This document shows positions 42,262 through 51,208 of a stretch of 64,000 nt of DNA, in pieces. The position numbers and the translations under genes were made by a program. Each line of letters begins with the position of its first letter. Position 1 is the stretch's first letter. Below the pieces are notes generated by a model. The model was not told where the DNA came from and searched no databases. It saw nothing but the letters and a program-made list of their open reading frames with translations. The DNA lies in the NCBI GenBank assembly GCA_019779905.1, contig JABAKE010000008.1, positions 1-64,000 of the forward strand, written 5' to 3'. Source of the stretch: Modestobacter lapidis. GTDB taxonomy: Bacteria > Actinomycetota > Actinomycetes > Mycobacteriales > Geodermatophilaceae.

Positions 42262-43788
42262 GTGCGCAACGCGGGCATCGGCTCCTGGCCGGAGCGGCGG
42301 CTGCGCATCTCCCCGGACAAGGACGCGCTCTGGTTCGAGGGGACGACGACGTCCCACGGCGCCTTCGCGCTGCGGGTGCGGCGCACCGTGTCGGCGCTGG
42401 CCGCCCTCGGCGTGCAGGCCGGCGACCGGGTGGCCTGGGTCAGCGGCAACCACCCGTCGGCGCTGGAGACGCTGTACGCCTGCGGGCAGCTCGGCGCGAT
42501 CTGGGTGCCGGTCAACGGGCGGCTCACCGCGACCGAGGCGGAGTTCGTGCTGCAGCACTCCGGCGCCTCGGTCGTCGTCCACGGCCGCGACCACGGCACG
42601 GTCGCCGACGCGCTGCGCGACCGGCTGCCCGGCGTGCGCGCCTGGGTCGCGGCCGAGCCGCCGGTCGCCGGCGGCTCCGACTCGCTGCCCTACGAGGACC
42701 TGCTCGCCGCGGCGGCCGAGGAGTCCCGCGACGAGCCGGTGACGCTGGAGGACCCGTGTCTGATCATGTACACGTCCGGCACCACCGGGCGGCCCAAGGG
42801 CGCGGTGCTCACCCACGGCAACATGACGTGGAACGCGGTCAACCAGGTGCTGGGCATGGACTTCACCGCCGACGAGCGGACCCTCGCCCTCGCCCCGCTG
42901 TTCCACATCGGCGGGCTCAACGGCACGGTCAACCCGACGCTGCTGCGCGGCGGGTGCGCCGTCGTCGTCCGCGGGTTCGACCCGGCCGGCACGCTGGAGG
43001 TCATGGAGGCGCAGCGGGTGAACTCCTTCTTCGCCGTCCCGACCATGCTGGACGCGATGGCCCGCGAGCCGGGCTTCTCCACCCGCGACCTGTCCGCGAT
43101 GCGCACCATCGGCGCGGCCGGCGCGCCGCTGCCGCTGTCCACCCTGCGCACCTGGCAGAACCGGGGCATCACCATGCAGCAGGCCTACGGGATGACCGAG
43201 GCCGCGCCGGGCTGCACCGTGCTCGACTCCACCGACGCCGAGCGGAAGCTCGGCTCGGCGGGCAAGCCGTGCTTCTTCACCGACGTCCGGGTGCTCGGCC
43301 CCGACGGAGCCGCGGTGGCGCCGGGTGAGGTCGGCGAGGTCGTCGTCCAGGGGCCGAACGTGATGGCCGGCTACTGGAACGAGCCCGAGCAGACCGCCGC
43401 CGTGCTGCGCGACGGGTGGTACCACACCGGCGACGCGGGCTCGGTCGACGAGGAGGGCTTCCTCTACATCCGCGACCGGTACAAGGACATGATCATCTCC
43501 GGCGGGGAGAACGTGTACCCGGCCGAGGTCGAGTCGGCGCTGCTGGAGCTGCCCACGGTGCAGGAGGCGGCGGTGATCGGCGTCCCCGACGACAAGTGGG
43601 GTGAGGTGGGGCTGGCGATCGTCGTCGCCACCCCCGGCGCGGGCGAGGACGTCGAGGCGCTACGCACCGCGCTGCGGGCCCGGCTGGCCGGGTTCAAGAT
43701 GCCGCGCCACTTCCAGTTCGTCGACGAGCTGCCCAAGACCGCCACGGGAAAGATCCGCAAGCCCGATCTGCGGAGCCGGTTCCGCTAA
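42262..43788 (+). CDS. Acyl-CoA ligase (CouL-like)
   Basis: This 508-aa class I adenylate-forming enzyme has IMYTSGTTGRPKGAVLTHGN, QQAYGMTEAAPG, WYHTGD, RYKDMIISGGENVYPAEVE and the catalytic lysine in KTATGKIRKPDL. Expected role: CoA activation of a hydroxycinnamic or related aromatic acid. It is the second ligase in the cluster and only ~25-30% like the 601-aa one by eye, so they may serve different substrates. The GTG starts two bases after the amidohydrolase stop. Confidence 0.85.
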   Translation: MRNAGIGSWPERRLRISPDKDALWFEGTTTSHGAFALRVRRTVSALAALGVQAGDRVAWVSGNHPSALETLYACGQLGAIWVPVNGRLTATEAEFVLQHSGASVVVHGRDHGTVADALRDRLPGVRAWVAAEPPVAGGSDSLPYEDLLAAAAEESRDEPVTLEDPCLIMYTSGTTGRPKGAVLTHGNMTWNAVNQVLGMDFTADERTLALAPLFHIGGLNGTVNPTLLRGGCAVVVRGFDPAGTLEVMEAQRVNSFFAVPTMLDAMAREPGFSTRDLSAMRTIGAAGAPLPLSTLRTWQNRGITMQQAYGMTEAAPGCTVLDSTDAERKLGSAGKPCFFTDVRVLGPDGAAVAPGEVGEVVVQGPNVMAGYWNEPEQTAAVLRDGWYHTGDAGSVDEEGFLYIRDRYKDMIISGGENVYPAEVESALLELPTVQEAAVIGVPDDKWGEVGLAIVVATPGAGEDVEALRTALRARLAGFKMPRHFQFVDELPKTATGKIRKPDLRSRFR

Positions 43789-43798
43789 CGTCGGGTCG

Positions 43799-44911
43799 GT
43801 GCAGGTGGACGTGCTGGTCGTCGGCGGCGGTCCGGCGGGGGCGGCCTGCGCCGCGGCCGCGCTCCGCGCCGCCCCCGGCTGCCGGGTGCTGGTGGTCGAC
43901 CGGGCCGACTTCCCGCGGGACAAGGTCTGCGGCGACGGCGTCGCCCTCGAGGCGCTCGACGTCCTGGCCGGGCTCGGCCTGGACGCCGAGGCGCTGGTCG
44001 AGGGCTTCCCGGCCGTTCCCCGGCTGCGGCTCACCTCCCCGCGCGGGACGATGGTCGAGCGCGCGATGCACCGCCCGGCCCGGACGGTCCCGCGCGCGGT
44101 GCTCGACGGCCGGCTGCTGGGCCAGGTGCTCGCGGCCGGTGCGGAGTTCACCCGGCACACCGTCCGCCGGGTCACCGCCCACCCCACGCACGTCGACGTC
44201 GACGGCCGGTTCACCGCCGGGGTCGTGGTGGGCGCGGACGGCGCGGAGTCCGCCGTCCGGAGATCGCTGGGCCTGCCGGGCAACGCACCCGACCGGCTGG
44301 CGGTGGCGATCCGCGGCTACGCGCCCGAGTTGCCCGGCCAGGCGGGCGTCCAGGTCATCGCCACCACCGGGCGGCGCTGGCCGGCGTACGCCTGGTCGTT
44401 CCCAATCGGCGACGGCCGGGCCAACGTCGGCTACGGCGAGCTGGTCACCGGGGACGTGACCCGCGCCGGGCTGGTCGACGGGCTGCACCGGCTGCTGCCG
44501 GGCGCGGCGCCGTCCGGGCTGCGGGCGCACCGGCTGCCCCTGTCGACCGGCCGGCCCCGGCTGCCCGACGGCCGAGTACTGCTGGCCGGCGACGCGCAGT
44601 CGCTGATCAACCCGCTCACCGGGGAGGGCATCTTCTACGCGGTGCTGTCCGGGGCGCTGGCCGGCGCGGCCGCCGCGCACGGGGCGGCGGCGGGCCGGGC
44701 GCACCGGCAGCTGCTGCGGGCGCGGCTGGGCCGGCACCTGCGCGCGTCCGGCGCCGCGTCGCAGCTGAGCCGGTGGCCGGCCGTGATGGACGCCGCGGTG
44801 CAGGCGGCTGCGGCCGACCAGCGGGTGTTCGACGACGTCGTCGCGCTCGGGCTGGCCGACGGCCGGCTGACCGCGCGCACCCTCGCCGGGGCGGCGCGGC
44901 GGCTGCGCTGA
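43799..44911 (+). CDS. Geranylgeranyl-reductase-family flavoprotein
   Basis: This 370-aa FAD-dependent oxidoreductase has the N-terminal dinucleotide motif VVGGGPAGAACA, FPRDKVCGDGV, GADGAESAVRRSLG and the FAD-phosphate motif VLLAGDAQSLINPLTGEGI. Family members reduce isoprenoid chains, for example menaquinone side chains or archaeal-type lipids, or hydroxylate aromatics. In actinobacteria a menaquinone-reductase role (MenJ-like) is common. The start is a GTG at 43799 or 43805. It lies 10 bases after the ligase and could be a passenger on that operon. Confidence 0.82.
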   Translation: MQVDVLVVGGGPAGAACAAAALRAAPGCRVLVVDRADFPRDKVCGDGVALEALDVLAGLGLDAEALVEGFPAVPRLRLTSPRGTMVERAMHRPARTVPRAVLDGRLLGQVLAAGAEFTRHTVRRVTAHPTHVDVDGRFTAGVVVGADGAESAVRRSLGLPGNAPDRLAVAIRGYAPELPGQAGVQVIATTGRRWPAYAWSFPIGDGRANVGYGELVTGDVTRAGLVDGLHRLLPGAAPSGLRAHRLPLSTGRPRLPDGRVLLAGDAQSLINPLTGEGIFYAVLSGALAGAAAAHGAAAGRAHRQLLRARLGRHLRASGAASQLSRWPAVMDAAVQAAAADQRVFDDVVALGLADGRLTARTLAGAARRLR

Positions 44912-44965
44912 GCAGCCGTCGGCCGGGAGCGACGGCGACCCGGTCGCGCGGTGGGTCGCTGCTGG

Positions 44966-45718
44966 TCAGCCGATCGACGTGGCCACCGTGGTCAGCCCGG
45001 TGACCAGCACCAGACCCAGGGTGAGCAGCCGGAACGGGGCGAGGGGCAGCCGGGAGCCGTAGGTCACCCCCACGACGTTGCCGAGCACCGCGCCGGGCAG
45101 CCAGCACACCAGCAGCAGCCCCACCCGTTCCCACGACAGGCCACCGGCCAGCCCGATCAGGGCCAGGGCGAGGGCGTTGCACACGAGCAGGTACACCGCC
45201 ATGTCGGCGATGAACTCCCGGGGTGCCACGTTGCGGTGCGACAGCAGGATCACCGGCGGCGGGCCGTTCATCGAGGTGGTGATGCCGAGGAACCCGCCCA
45301 GCATCCCGGCGACGCCCGGCGCGACGCGGGACGGGGCCTCCGGCGCGCCGGAGCTCACGGCCGGCCGCCGGAGCAGCAGGAAGACGGCGGCGACGACCGC
45401 CACGCTCCCGGCCGTCACCTTGAGCGCGTTCTCGTTCACCAGGTCGAGGACGAGGTAGCCCACCAGCAGGCCGGGCACGCAGCCGGCCAGCAGGTAGGTG
45501 GAGCGCTGCCGGTTGACCGAGTGCCGCAGCCGCAGGACGGCGCCCAACCGGGTCGCGACGCCGACGCTGAGGTTGACGACGACCACGTCGACCAGTGGGA
45601 TGCCGGCGAGCAGCAGCAGCGGGGCGCACACCAGGGAGTAGCCGAAGCCCGTGCCGCCGGCCAGCACGCTGGCGAGGAAGACGACGATGCCGCCGGCCAC
45701 CAGCAACGCTACGTCCAC
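44966..45718 (-). CDS. TauE/SafE-family anion exporter
   Basis: This 250-aa membrane protein has about eight helices in two repeats. Each repeat opens with a Gly-rich segment (VLAGGTGFGYSLVCAPLLLLAG; GMLGGFLGITTSMNGPPPVILL). The family exports sulfite, sulfoacetate and related organic anions. The GTG at 45718 sits seven bases after GGAGG; another GTG at 45724 is too close to that site. It faces the flavoprotein gene tail to tail. No sulfur genes are nearby. Confidence 0.83.
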   Translation of the reverse strand: MDVALLVAGGIVVFLASVLAGGTGFGYSLVCAPLLLLAGIPLVDVVVVNLSVGVATRLGAVLRLRHSVNRQRSTYLLAGCVPGLLVGYLVLDLVNENALKVTAGSVAVVAAVFLLLRRPAVSSGAPEAPSRVAPGVAGMLGGFLGITTSMNGPPPVILLSHRNVAPREFIADMAVYLLVCNALALALIGLAGGLSWERVGLLLVCWLPGAVLGNVVGVTYGSRLPLAPFRLLTLGLVLVTGLTTVATSIG

Positions 45719-45763
45719 GCACACCCTCCACGGTCGAGCTGCCGGCCGTTCAGGCGAGCTGAG

Positions 45764-45850
45764 CGGAGGGCGTGGGATTCGAACCCACGATGGGTGTTAC
45801 CCCATAGCGGTTTTCAAGACCGCCGCCATCGGCCACTAGGCGAGCCCTCC
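45764..45850 (-). tRNA. tRNA-Ser(UGA)
   Basis: The 7-bp acceptor stem GGAGGGC/GCCCTCC, anticodon stem GCGGT/ACCGC around the loop CTTGAAA (anticodon TGA), a long variable arm (TATGGGGTAACACCCATC) and T-arm GTGGG-TTCGAAT-CCCAC give a complete cloverleaf. G at 45764 is the discriminator. CCA is not encoded. Confidence 0.96.
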
Positions 45851-45930
45851 TCCAGACCCCCTGACCGCCGCAGCGGCGCAGCAGGAGACCGGAGAGGGGA
45901 GCGTATCCGGGCTCGGCCTAGCGTTGCGCC

Positions 45931-46170
45931 GTGGCCACCGCTCCGTTCCGCCCGCCCTGGTTCGAGCACAGGGGTGTGCAGGTGCTCGCCGCCGGCGCGC
46001 TCCTCTACAACCTCGTGCAGGCGGTGCTGCACCTCGTGGGCGCCGAATGGGGGGAGGCGTTCCTCAGCTGCGCCTGGAGCGTGCTGTTCGGCTACGTGCT
46101 GATCGAGTCGCTGCGCTTCCGCCAGCAGCAGGACGCCGCCCGGGACGAGCCCGCCGGACCGGGCGACTGA
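45931..46170 (+). CDS. Small membrane protein, hypothetical
   Basis: This 79-aa protein has two likely helices (GVQVLAAGALLYNLVQAVLHLVG and FLSCAWSVLFGYVLIESL) and a charged C-terminal tail. The start is GTG without a strong ribosome site. No family is recognised. It lies just upstream of a hairpin and faces the first LAYTG surface protein gene. Confidence 0.55.
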   Translation: MATAPFRPPWFEHRGVQVLAAGALLYNLVQAVLHLVGAEWGEAFLSCAWSVLFGYVLIESLRFRQQQDAARDEPAGPGD

Positions 46171-46182
46171 CCGGGCAACGGG

Positions 46183-46219
46183 CACCGGCCCCGCCCGCGG
46201 GTGCGGGACGGGGCCGGTG
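46183..46219. terminator. Bidirectional hairpin terminator
   Basis: CACCGGCCCCG (46183-46193) pairs with CGGGGCCGGTG (46209-46219), with further GC pairing inside. It lies between the convergent stops at 46170 and 46246. Confidence 0.7.
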
Positions 46220-46245
46220 GCCTGGTATTGAGGTAGTGCTGGAGA

Positions 46246-47910
46246 TCAGGCCTGGCGACGACGGGAGACGACCAGCAGGCCGCCACCGACCCCGAGGGCC
46301 AGCACGCCGGCACCCACGAAGGGCAGCGCGGTGAAGCCGGTGTAGGCCAGGCCGCCGGTGGTGGCGAGGGAGGTGCTGTCGGAGACGACAGCCGCCACGG
46401 CCGCGACGCCGCCGGTGACGGTGACCTCGACGACCAGGTACCGCGGGTTGCCGTCCTCGTCGACGCCGGCCGCCACCAGGTTGTGCGTGCCGTCGGCCAG
46501 GCCCTCGGGCACGGTCACGATCGCAGTGAAGTCGCCGTTGGCGTCGGCCACGACCGTGGCGAGGACCTGGGGGGTCGAGTACATGACGATGTCGACCGAG
46601 GAGCCCGGCAGGTAGCCGGAGCCGTTCACCTTGACCAGCTCGCCGACCGCGACCGACTTGTCCGCGTCCGTGGTCGCCAGCGGCGCGGACGCCGTGGGCA
46701 CCGCGGTCGGCGCCACGAAGCCGGGCACCGTGCCGCTCCGGACCGGCTCGGAGCCGGTGTTGCGGTAGTCGCCCTCGGCCAGCGCGGCGACGCCGACGTA
46801 GTAGTTCCAGCCCGCCTTCACCGGGAAGGTGCAGTTGTAGTCGTCGGCCTCGGTGGCGCACGTGCCGACGGCGAGGTCCTGGCCCTGGGGGTCGCCCTCG
46901 AACTGCGGGTACGCCTCGACGCCCCAGCCGGTGATTCCCGCGCTGTCGGCAGGCGCCTTCCAGCTGACGGTCAGGGACCTGACCCCGGTCTTGACGGTCA
47001 CGTCGCTGGGGGCGGGGTAGGTGTGCACCGGCGTGGCGGTGACGACGGCGCTCTCACCGCCGACGCCCACGATGCTGGTGGTGCGCAGCTGGACGGTGTG
47101 CGCGGTGCCGTTGGTCAGGCCGGTGACGGTGGCGTACAGCGCCTCGTCCTGGGCGTCGTCCGCATCGCGCACCGGGGTGATCGGCGCCCAGGCGCCGCCG
47201 TCGACCTTGATGTCGTAGCCGGTGACGTCGGCGTAGGGCATGCCGCTGCCCTCGTAGTCCCGGAGCTGCTCGCCCTCCCACGAGGTTCTCGGCTCGAAGA
47301 AGCGCACGGTGATCGAGTTCTCCCCGACCTCGGTGTCGGTGAGCTCCACCTGCGGTGCCGGCGGCGCGCTGCAGAGCACGCCCTCGCCCGCGACGAGGCC
47401 GGCACCGGTTGCGTTCGAGCCCTCGAGGGTGTTGCCCTCGGCGGCGCCCGAGGAGTCGTAGAACGGCTGGCTCCCCGGCCAGGGCACCAGGATCTCGTTC
47501 TGCGGCTGGCCGAGCCCGGCCAGCTCCCCGCCGGCGGCGATCAGGACCTCGGCCCCGGCCAGGGTGACCACGCTGTCCGCGCCGGCGGTGCCCGTGCCGG
47601 CGGCGCCGGCCGACAGGGTGAAGTCCTCTCCGGCGGAGACCTCGGTGGTGACCCTCAGCTCGCCACCGGGCTGCCCGGGCGCGCCGTCGACGTCCACGCC
47701 ACCCTCGCCGCCGATGACCCGCCAGGCGATGCCGCAGATGCCCTCGGGCACCGCTCCCGAGGTCGTGTCGCCGTCCACGGTGGAGAAGGACAGGGCCGGG
47801 ACCGGCGTCGCGGAAGCGACGCCAGAAACGCTGAGGACTGCGGTGGACATGCCGATCGTGGCGACGGCCAGCAGGCCGGCCGCACGACGGGATGGGGATG
47901 CTGTGCGCAC
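46246..47910 (-). CDS. LAYTG-anchored surface protein with fibronectin-III-like domains
   Basis: This is a 554-aa exported protein. Residues 1-34 are a signal peptide (SPSRRAAGLLAV...GVASA). A Gly-rich N-terminal domain follows, then two fibronectin-III-like domains (VELTDTEVGENSITVRFF; APSDVTVKTGVRSLTVSWKAP) and an Ig-like C-terminal domain with SVDIVMYSTPQVLATV. The end is LAYTG (521-525), a hydrophobic helix and RRRQA, the sorting signal of class E sortases (LAxTG). The GTG at 47910 follows GGGAG. Signal, C-terminal domain and leader resemble those of the protein at 58024-60183. It is presumably displayed on the cell wall. Confidence 0.85.
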   Translation of the reverse strand: MRTASPSRRAAGLLAVATIGMSTAVLSVSGVASATPVPALSFSTVDGDTTSGAVPEGICGIAWRVIGGEGGVDVDGAPGQPGGELRVTTEVSAGEDFTLSAGAAGTGTAGADSVVTLAGAEVLIAAGGELAGLGQPQNEILVPWPGSQPFYDSSGAAEGNTLEGSNATGAGLVAGEGVLCSAPPAPQVELTDTEVGENSITVRFFEPRTSWEGEQLRDYEGSGMPYADVTGYDIKVDGGAWAPITPVRDADDAQDEALYATVTGLTNGTAHTVQLRTTSIVGVGGESAVVTATPVHTYPAPSDVTVKTGVRSLTVSWKAPADSAGITGWGVEAYPQFEGDPQGQDLAVGTCATEADDYNCTFPVKAGWNYYVGVAALAEGDYRNTGSEPVRSGTVPGFVAPTAVPTASAPLATTDADKSVAVGELVKVNGSGYLPGSSVDIVMYSTPQVLATVVADANGDFTAIVTVPEGLADGTHNLVAAGVDEDGNPRYLVVEVTVTGGVAAVAAVVSDSTSLATTGGLAYTGFTALPFVGAGVLALGVGGGLLVVSRRRQA

Positions 47911-47932
47911 GCCGGACTCCCAGGAATGGTGT

Positions 47933-48051
47933 GCCCGGAACGCCGGGCCTCGTCGGTCCGGGGTGCCGGACACGGGGAGGACTGGACCACCGGCCCCGGC
48001 CCCGCCCGGGTGGCGGCGCGACGATGGTGTGAGCCGTTATCGAACCGTGAT
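47933..48051 (-). promoter_or_regulatory. Leader/promoter region shared with the other LAYTG gene
   Basis: A 16-base inverted repeat GCCCGGAACGCCGGGC (47933-47948) lies 22 bases before the start codon. A box GTTATCGAACCGTGAT (48036-48051) lies ~126 bases before it. Both recur at nearly the same distances before the gene starting at 60183. The rest of the 372-base gap to the helicase start (48052-48282) shows no supported gene or clear promoter. Confidence 0.55.
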
Positions 48052-48282
48052 CTGCGCTGCATGGTGCAGTTTGACCCCAACTTGTGCCAACTGTTATGAG
48101 TCGAAACCGGATCGTTTCCGCGTTCGGAGTGGTGAGGACTGCTGACAACGGCCCGTCGGAACCGTCAGGTCGGCGAAACGGGCATGATCAGGCCGCTGCG
48201 GGCGTTCACCATTTCGGACGGTCCGCGCACGGGCGCGTCGACGTCCCCCAGAGCCCGCCTGATCGAAGGACACCGCCTGCCT

Positions 48283-50079
48283 GTGACCGCCCCCCAGCCG
48301 TCCACCCGCCGCCGCGAGCGCAGCGCGGGCCGCGAGGCCGCCACCCGCGACGCCGACCGCGTCGAGGCGCGCAACGAGAAGCGCGCCCAGCAGATCTGGG
48401 TCGACGGCGCCGCGCCCGCCCTGCCGGCGCGCACCACCCGCCCCGAGGAGGTCGTGTTCCACCTCGGGCCCACCAACTCCGGCAAGACCTACGAGTCGCT
48501 GCAGGCCCTGGCCCGCACCGGCAGCGGCGTCTACGCCGCGCCGCTGCGCCAGCTGGCCCACGAGGCCTACGCCCGGCTGTCCGCCGAGCTGCCCCCCGGC
48601 ACCGTCGGGCTCTCCACCGGCGAGGAGGAGATCGACCCGAACGCGCCCATCGTGTGCTGCACGGTGGAGAAGGCCCCGATGCGCGGGGAGATGCTCGTGC
48701 TGGACGAGTCGCACTGGGTCGCCGACCCCGACCGCGGCCACCACTGGGCCCGGCTGCTGCTCACCGGCGACTACCGGGTGATGCACCTGATCTCCGCCGC
48801 CGAGGCCTACCTGTTGCTCAAGCCGCTGGTCGCCGATGCCAAGCACGTCGAGGTGGTCAACCACAAGCGGCTGTCCCGGCTCGACGTGCTGCGCGCCCCG
48901 GTGCGGGCGAACGGGGTGCGGCCGCAGACGCTGGTCGTCGCGTTCTCCCGCAAGGCCGTCTACGCCGTCGCCGCCGAGCTCGACCAGCACCGGCCCGGAA
49001 AGGTCGGCGTCCTGTACGGGGCGCTGCCCCCGGCCACCCGCCGCGAGGTCATCGAACGGTTCACCACCGGCGAGCTCGAGGTGCTGGTCACCACCGACGT
49101 GATCGGCCACGGGATCAACGTCCCGGCGACCACGGTGCTCTTCGCCGAGACCACCAAGTTCGACGGCACCGAGATGCGCCCCCTGCGCACCTGGGAGACC
49201 GCCCAGATCGCCGGCCGGGCCGGCCGCTACGGGCTCACCGGGCACGGCCAGGTCGGCATCCTGATCGGCGTCGCCGGGCTCAAGCCCTCCCAGGGGCTGC
49301 TCATGGCCGGTGCCGAGGTCGCCCGCGGCGACGCGATCAGCGACCTGCCCCGCCGCGCGCCCCGGCTGCGTCCCGAGCTCGCCGACCTCGGCGCCTTCGA
49401 GCCCCAGGACCTGCCCGAGGCGCTCACCCGGTGGATGGCCTGGGCCCGCGCCGCCACCCGCGACGAGGCGATGACCGCCGACGACGTCACCAGCCTCGTC
49501 GTCCGGGTGCACGCCCTGCTGCCGCTGCTGCGCGGGCCGCTCGGCGCGGCCGGTGACCTCGACACCGTCTGGCGCCTGGTCAACCTGGCCATCGACTACA
49601 ACCCGCCGCGGCGCACCCGCTGGCTGGTGCTGGCCAAGGCAGCGCTGCAGCACGCCGTCGGGCTGCCCGTAGCGCCGGAGACGGTGCTCCCCGACGTCCC
49701 GGTCGGCGGCACGGTCGAGGAGTTCGAGCAGGCCGCGGCCGGCGCGCGCGACGCCCAGACGCTGCTGCGGCAGTTCCCCGGGGTCGCCGGCCTGAGCAGC
49801 GACGACGCCGCCTGGGTCGAGGAGGAGTGCGCCGAGACGATCACCGAGCTGCTGCCCGGCGCGATCGCCCTGGGCCGGTCGGGCAAGTGCGCGGAGTGCG
49901 GAACGGCGATCGCCCCGTGGTTCAGCACCTGCCGGCCGTGCAGCGGACCGCCGGCCGGCCGGGGCGGGCGGGACGGCAGCGACCGGGGCGGTCCCGGCCG
50001 CGACCAGCGGCGTCCTCGGCCCGGCTCCCGCTCCGGTTCCCGGCAGGGCCGGCGTCCCAGCCGCAGCGGCCGGGGCTGA
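48283..50079 (+). CDS. Suv3-type RNA/DNA helicase
   Basis: This 598-aa superfamily-2 helicase has Walker A GPTNSGKT (~62-69), the Suv3 form. Motif II is LDESHW, followed by STGEEE-type motif Ib, then VLYGALPP, TTDVIGHGINVPA and AQIAGRAGRYG. The C terminus adds a zinc ribbon (CAECGTAI...CRPC) and an Arg/Gly tail. Suv3 proteins unwind RNA for degradation in mitochondria; the bacterial role is not known to me. The GTG at 48283 has GAAGGA 12 bases upstream; an ATG at 48184 would add 33 residues. Confidence 0.82.
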   Translation: MTAPQPSTRRRERSAGREAATRDADRVEARNEKRAQQIWVDGAAPALPARTTRPEEVVFHLGPTNSGKTYESLQALARTGSGVYAAPLRQLAHEAYARLSAELPPGTVGLSTGEEEIDPNAPIVCCTVEKAPMRGEMLVLDESHWVADPDRGHHWARLLLTGDYRVMHLISAAEAYLLLKPLVADAKHVEVVNHKRLSRLDVLRAPVRANGVRPQTLVVAFSRKAVYAVAAELDQHRPGKVGVLYGALPPATRREVIERFTTGELEVLVTTDVIGHGINVPATTVLFAETTKFDGTEMRPLRTWETAQIAGRAGRYGLTGHGQVGILIGVAGLKPSQGLLMAGAEVARGDAISDLPRRAPRLRPELADLGAFEPQDLPEALTRWMAWARAATRDEAMTADDVTSLVVRVHALLPLLRGPLGAAGDLDTVWRLVNLAIDYNPPRRTRWLVLAKAALQHAVGLPVAPETVLPDVPVGGTVEEFEQAAAGARDAQTLLRQFPGVAGLSSDDAAWVEEECAETITELLPGAIALGRSGKCAECGTAIAPWFSTCRPCSGPPAGRGGRDGSDRGGPGRDQRRPRPGSRSGSRQGRRPSRSGRG

Positions 50080-50100
50080 CCTGCCGGCGGGCCGGGCTCT

Positions 50101-50160
50101 TGCGGTTCTGCCACCGGTCCTGCGGTGGTGCAGCACCGCAGGACCGGCAGGAGAACCGCA
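50101..50160. terminator. Long bidirectional hairpin
   Basis: The inner arms CCGGTCCTGCGGTG (50114-50127) and complement (50134-50147) close on GTGCAG. The outer arms TGCGGTTCT (50101-50109) and AGAACCGCA (50152-50160) extend it. It sits between the convergent helicase and dppF stops. Confidence 0.8.
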
Positions 50161-50164
50161 GGAC

Positions 50165-51208
50165 TCACGGCCTCCGGGACGGCGCCGCCGCGTCCTGCTC
50201 CTGCGCCACCGGCGTCCCGACCACCCCGTGCAGGTGGCAGGCGGCCACCTGACCGGCGGCACCGGCCGGCTGCAGCGCCGGGTCGACCCGGTCGCACGGC
50301 TCGAAGACGTACGGGCAGCGCGTGCGGAACCGGCAGCCGCTGGGCACCGCCGCCGGTGACGGCACGTCCCCGGTGAGCACGATCCGCTCGCGGGCACGCT
50401 CCTCGGCCGGCTTCGCCAGCGGCACCGCGGACAGCAGCGCCTGGGTGTAGGGCATCTGCGGGTCGCCGCCCACCGCCGCGGCCGGACCGACCTCGACCAC
50501 GCGCCCGAGGTACATCACCGCGATCCGGTCCGAGAGGTACCGCACCGCCGACAGGTCGTGGGAGATGAACAGGTAGGTCAGCCCCAGCCGGCGCTGCAGG
50601 CGGCGCAGCAGGTTGAGCACCTGGGCCTGCACGCTCACGTCCAGCGAGGCGATCGCCTCGTCGCACACCAGGAAGTCCGGCTCACCCGCGAGCGCCCGGG
50701 CGATGCCGACGCGCTGGCGCTGCCCCCCGGAGAACTCGTGCGGGTACCGCCCGGCCACCGCCGGGTCGAGCCCGACCAGCTCCAGCAGCTCCCCCACCCG
50801 GGCGGCGCGCTCCCGCTTGCCGGACCGCAGGCCGTGCACCTCCAGCGGCTCGGCGACGGTCTGGGCCACCGTGCGGCGCGGGTCGAGGGATGCGAACGGG
50901 TCCTGGAACACCATCCCGGCGCGGCGGCGCAGGTCGCGCAGCCCGCGGGCGGAGAGCCCGGTGACGTCGGTGCCGTCGAAGGTCACCGAGCCACCGGTCG
51001 GCTCGACCAGCCGCAGCAGCGCGTTGCCCAGCGTGGACTTCCCGCAGCCGGACTCCCCGACCAGGCCGAGGGTCTCGCCGCGACGGATGTCCAGGTCGAC
51101 CCCGTCGACCGCGCGCACCGCACCGGTGGTCCGGCGCAGCAGGCCGGAGCCGCGGACCGGGAAGTGGACCTGCAGCCCCCGCGCGGAGACCAGGACGTCG
51201 TCGCTCAC
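50165..51208 (-). CDS. dppF: Dipeptide ABC transporter ATPase (DppF-like)
   Basis: This 347-aa ATPase has GESGCGKST, the signature [28 protein letters not shown] and FISHDL. It has the C-terminal oligopeptide/dipeptide domain with cysteines ([16 protein letters not shown]) that binds an iron-sulfur cluster in some relatives. The GTG start overlaps the dppD stop by four bases and has GGAGGA upstream. It is the last gene of dppABCDF. Confidence 0.9.
   Translation of the reverse strand: MSDDVLVSARGLQVHFPVRGSGLLRRTTGAVRAVDGVDLDIRRGETLGLVGESGCGKSTLGNALLRLVEPTGGSVTFDGTDVTGLSARGLRDLRRRAGMVFQDPFASLDPRRTVAQTVAEPLEVHGLRSGKRERAARVGELLELVGLDPAVAGRYPHEFSGGQRQRVGIARALAGEPDFLVCDEAIASLDVSVQAQVLNLLRRLQRRLGLTYLFISHDLSAVRYLSDRIAVMYLGRVVEVGPAAAVGGDPQMPYTQALLSAVPLAKPAEERARERIVLTGDVPSPAAVPSGCRFRTRCPYVFEPCDRVDPALQPAGAAGQVAACHLHGVVGTPVAQEQDAAAPSRRP

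Noticed and set aside
45764-45850. tRNA-Sec (selC) with a long variable arm
   Set aside because: The acceptor stem is 7 bp, the anticodon is UGA within an ordinary serine cloverleaf, and total length is 87; tRNA-Sec is longer with an 8-bp acceptor stem, and here the anticodon would need to be CUA.
47933-48051. A known c-di-GMP or c-di-AMP riboswitch in the surface-protein leader
   Set aside because: I could not find the conserved core of either class; only the two elements shared with the other LAYTG gene are supported.
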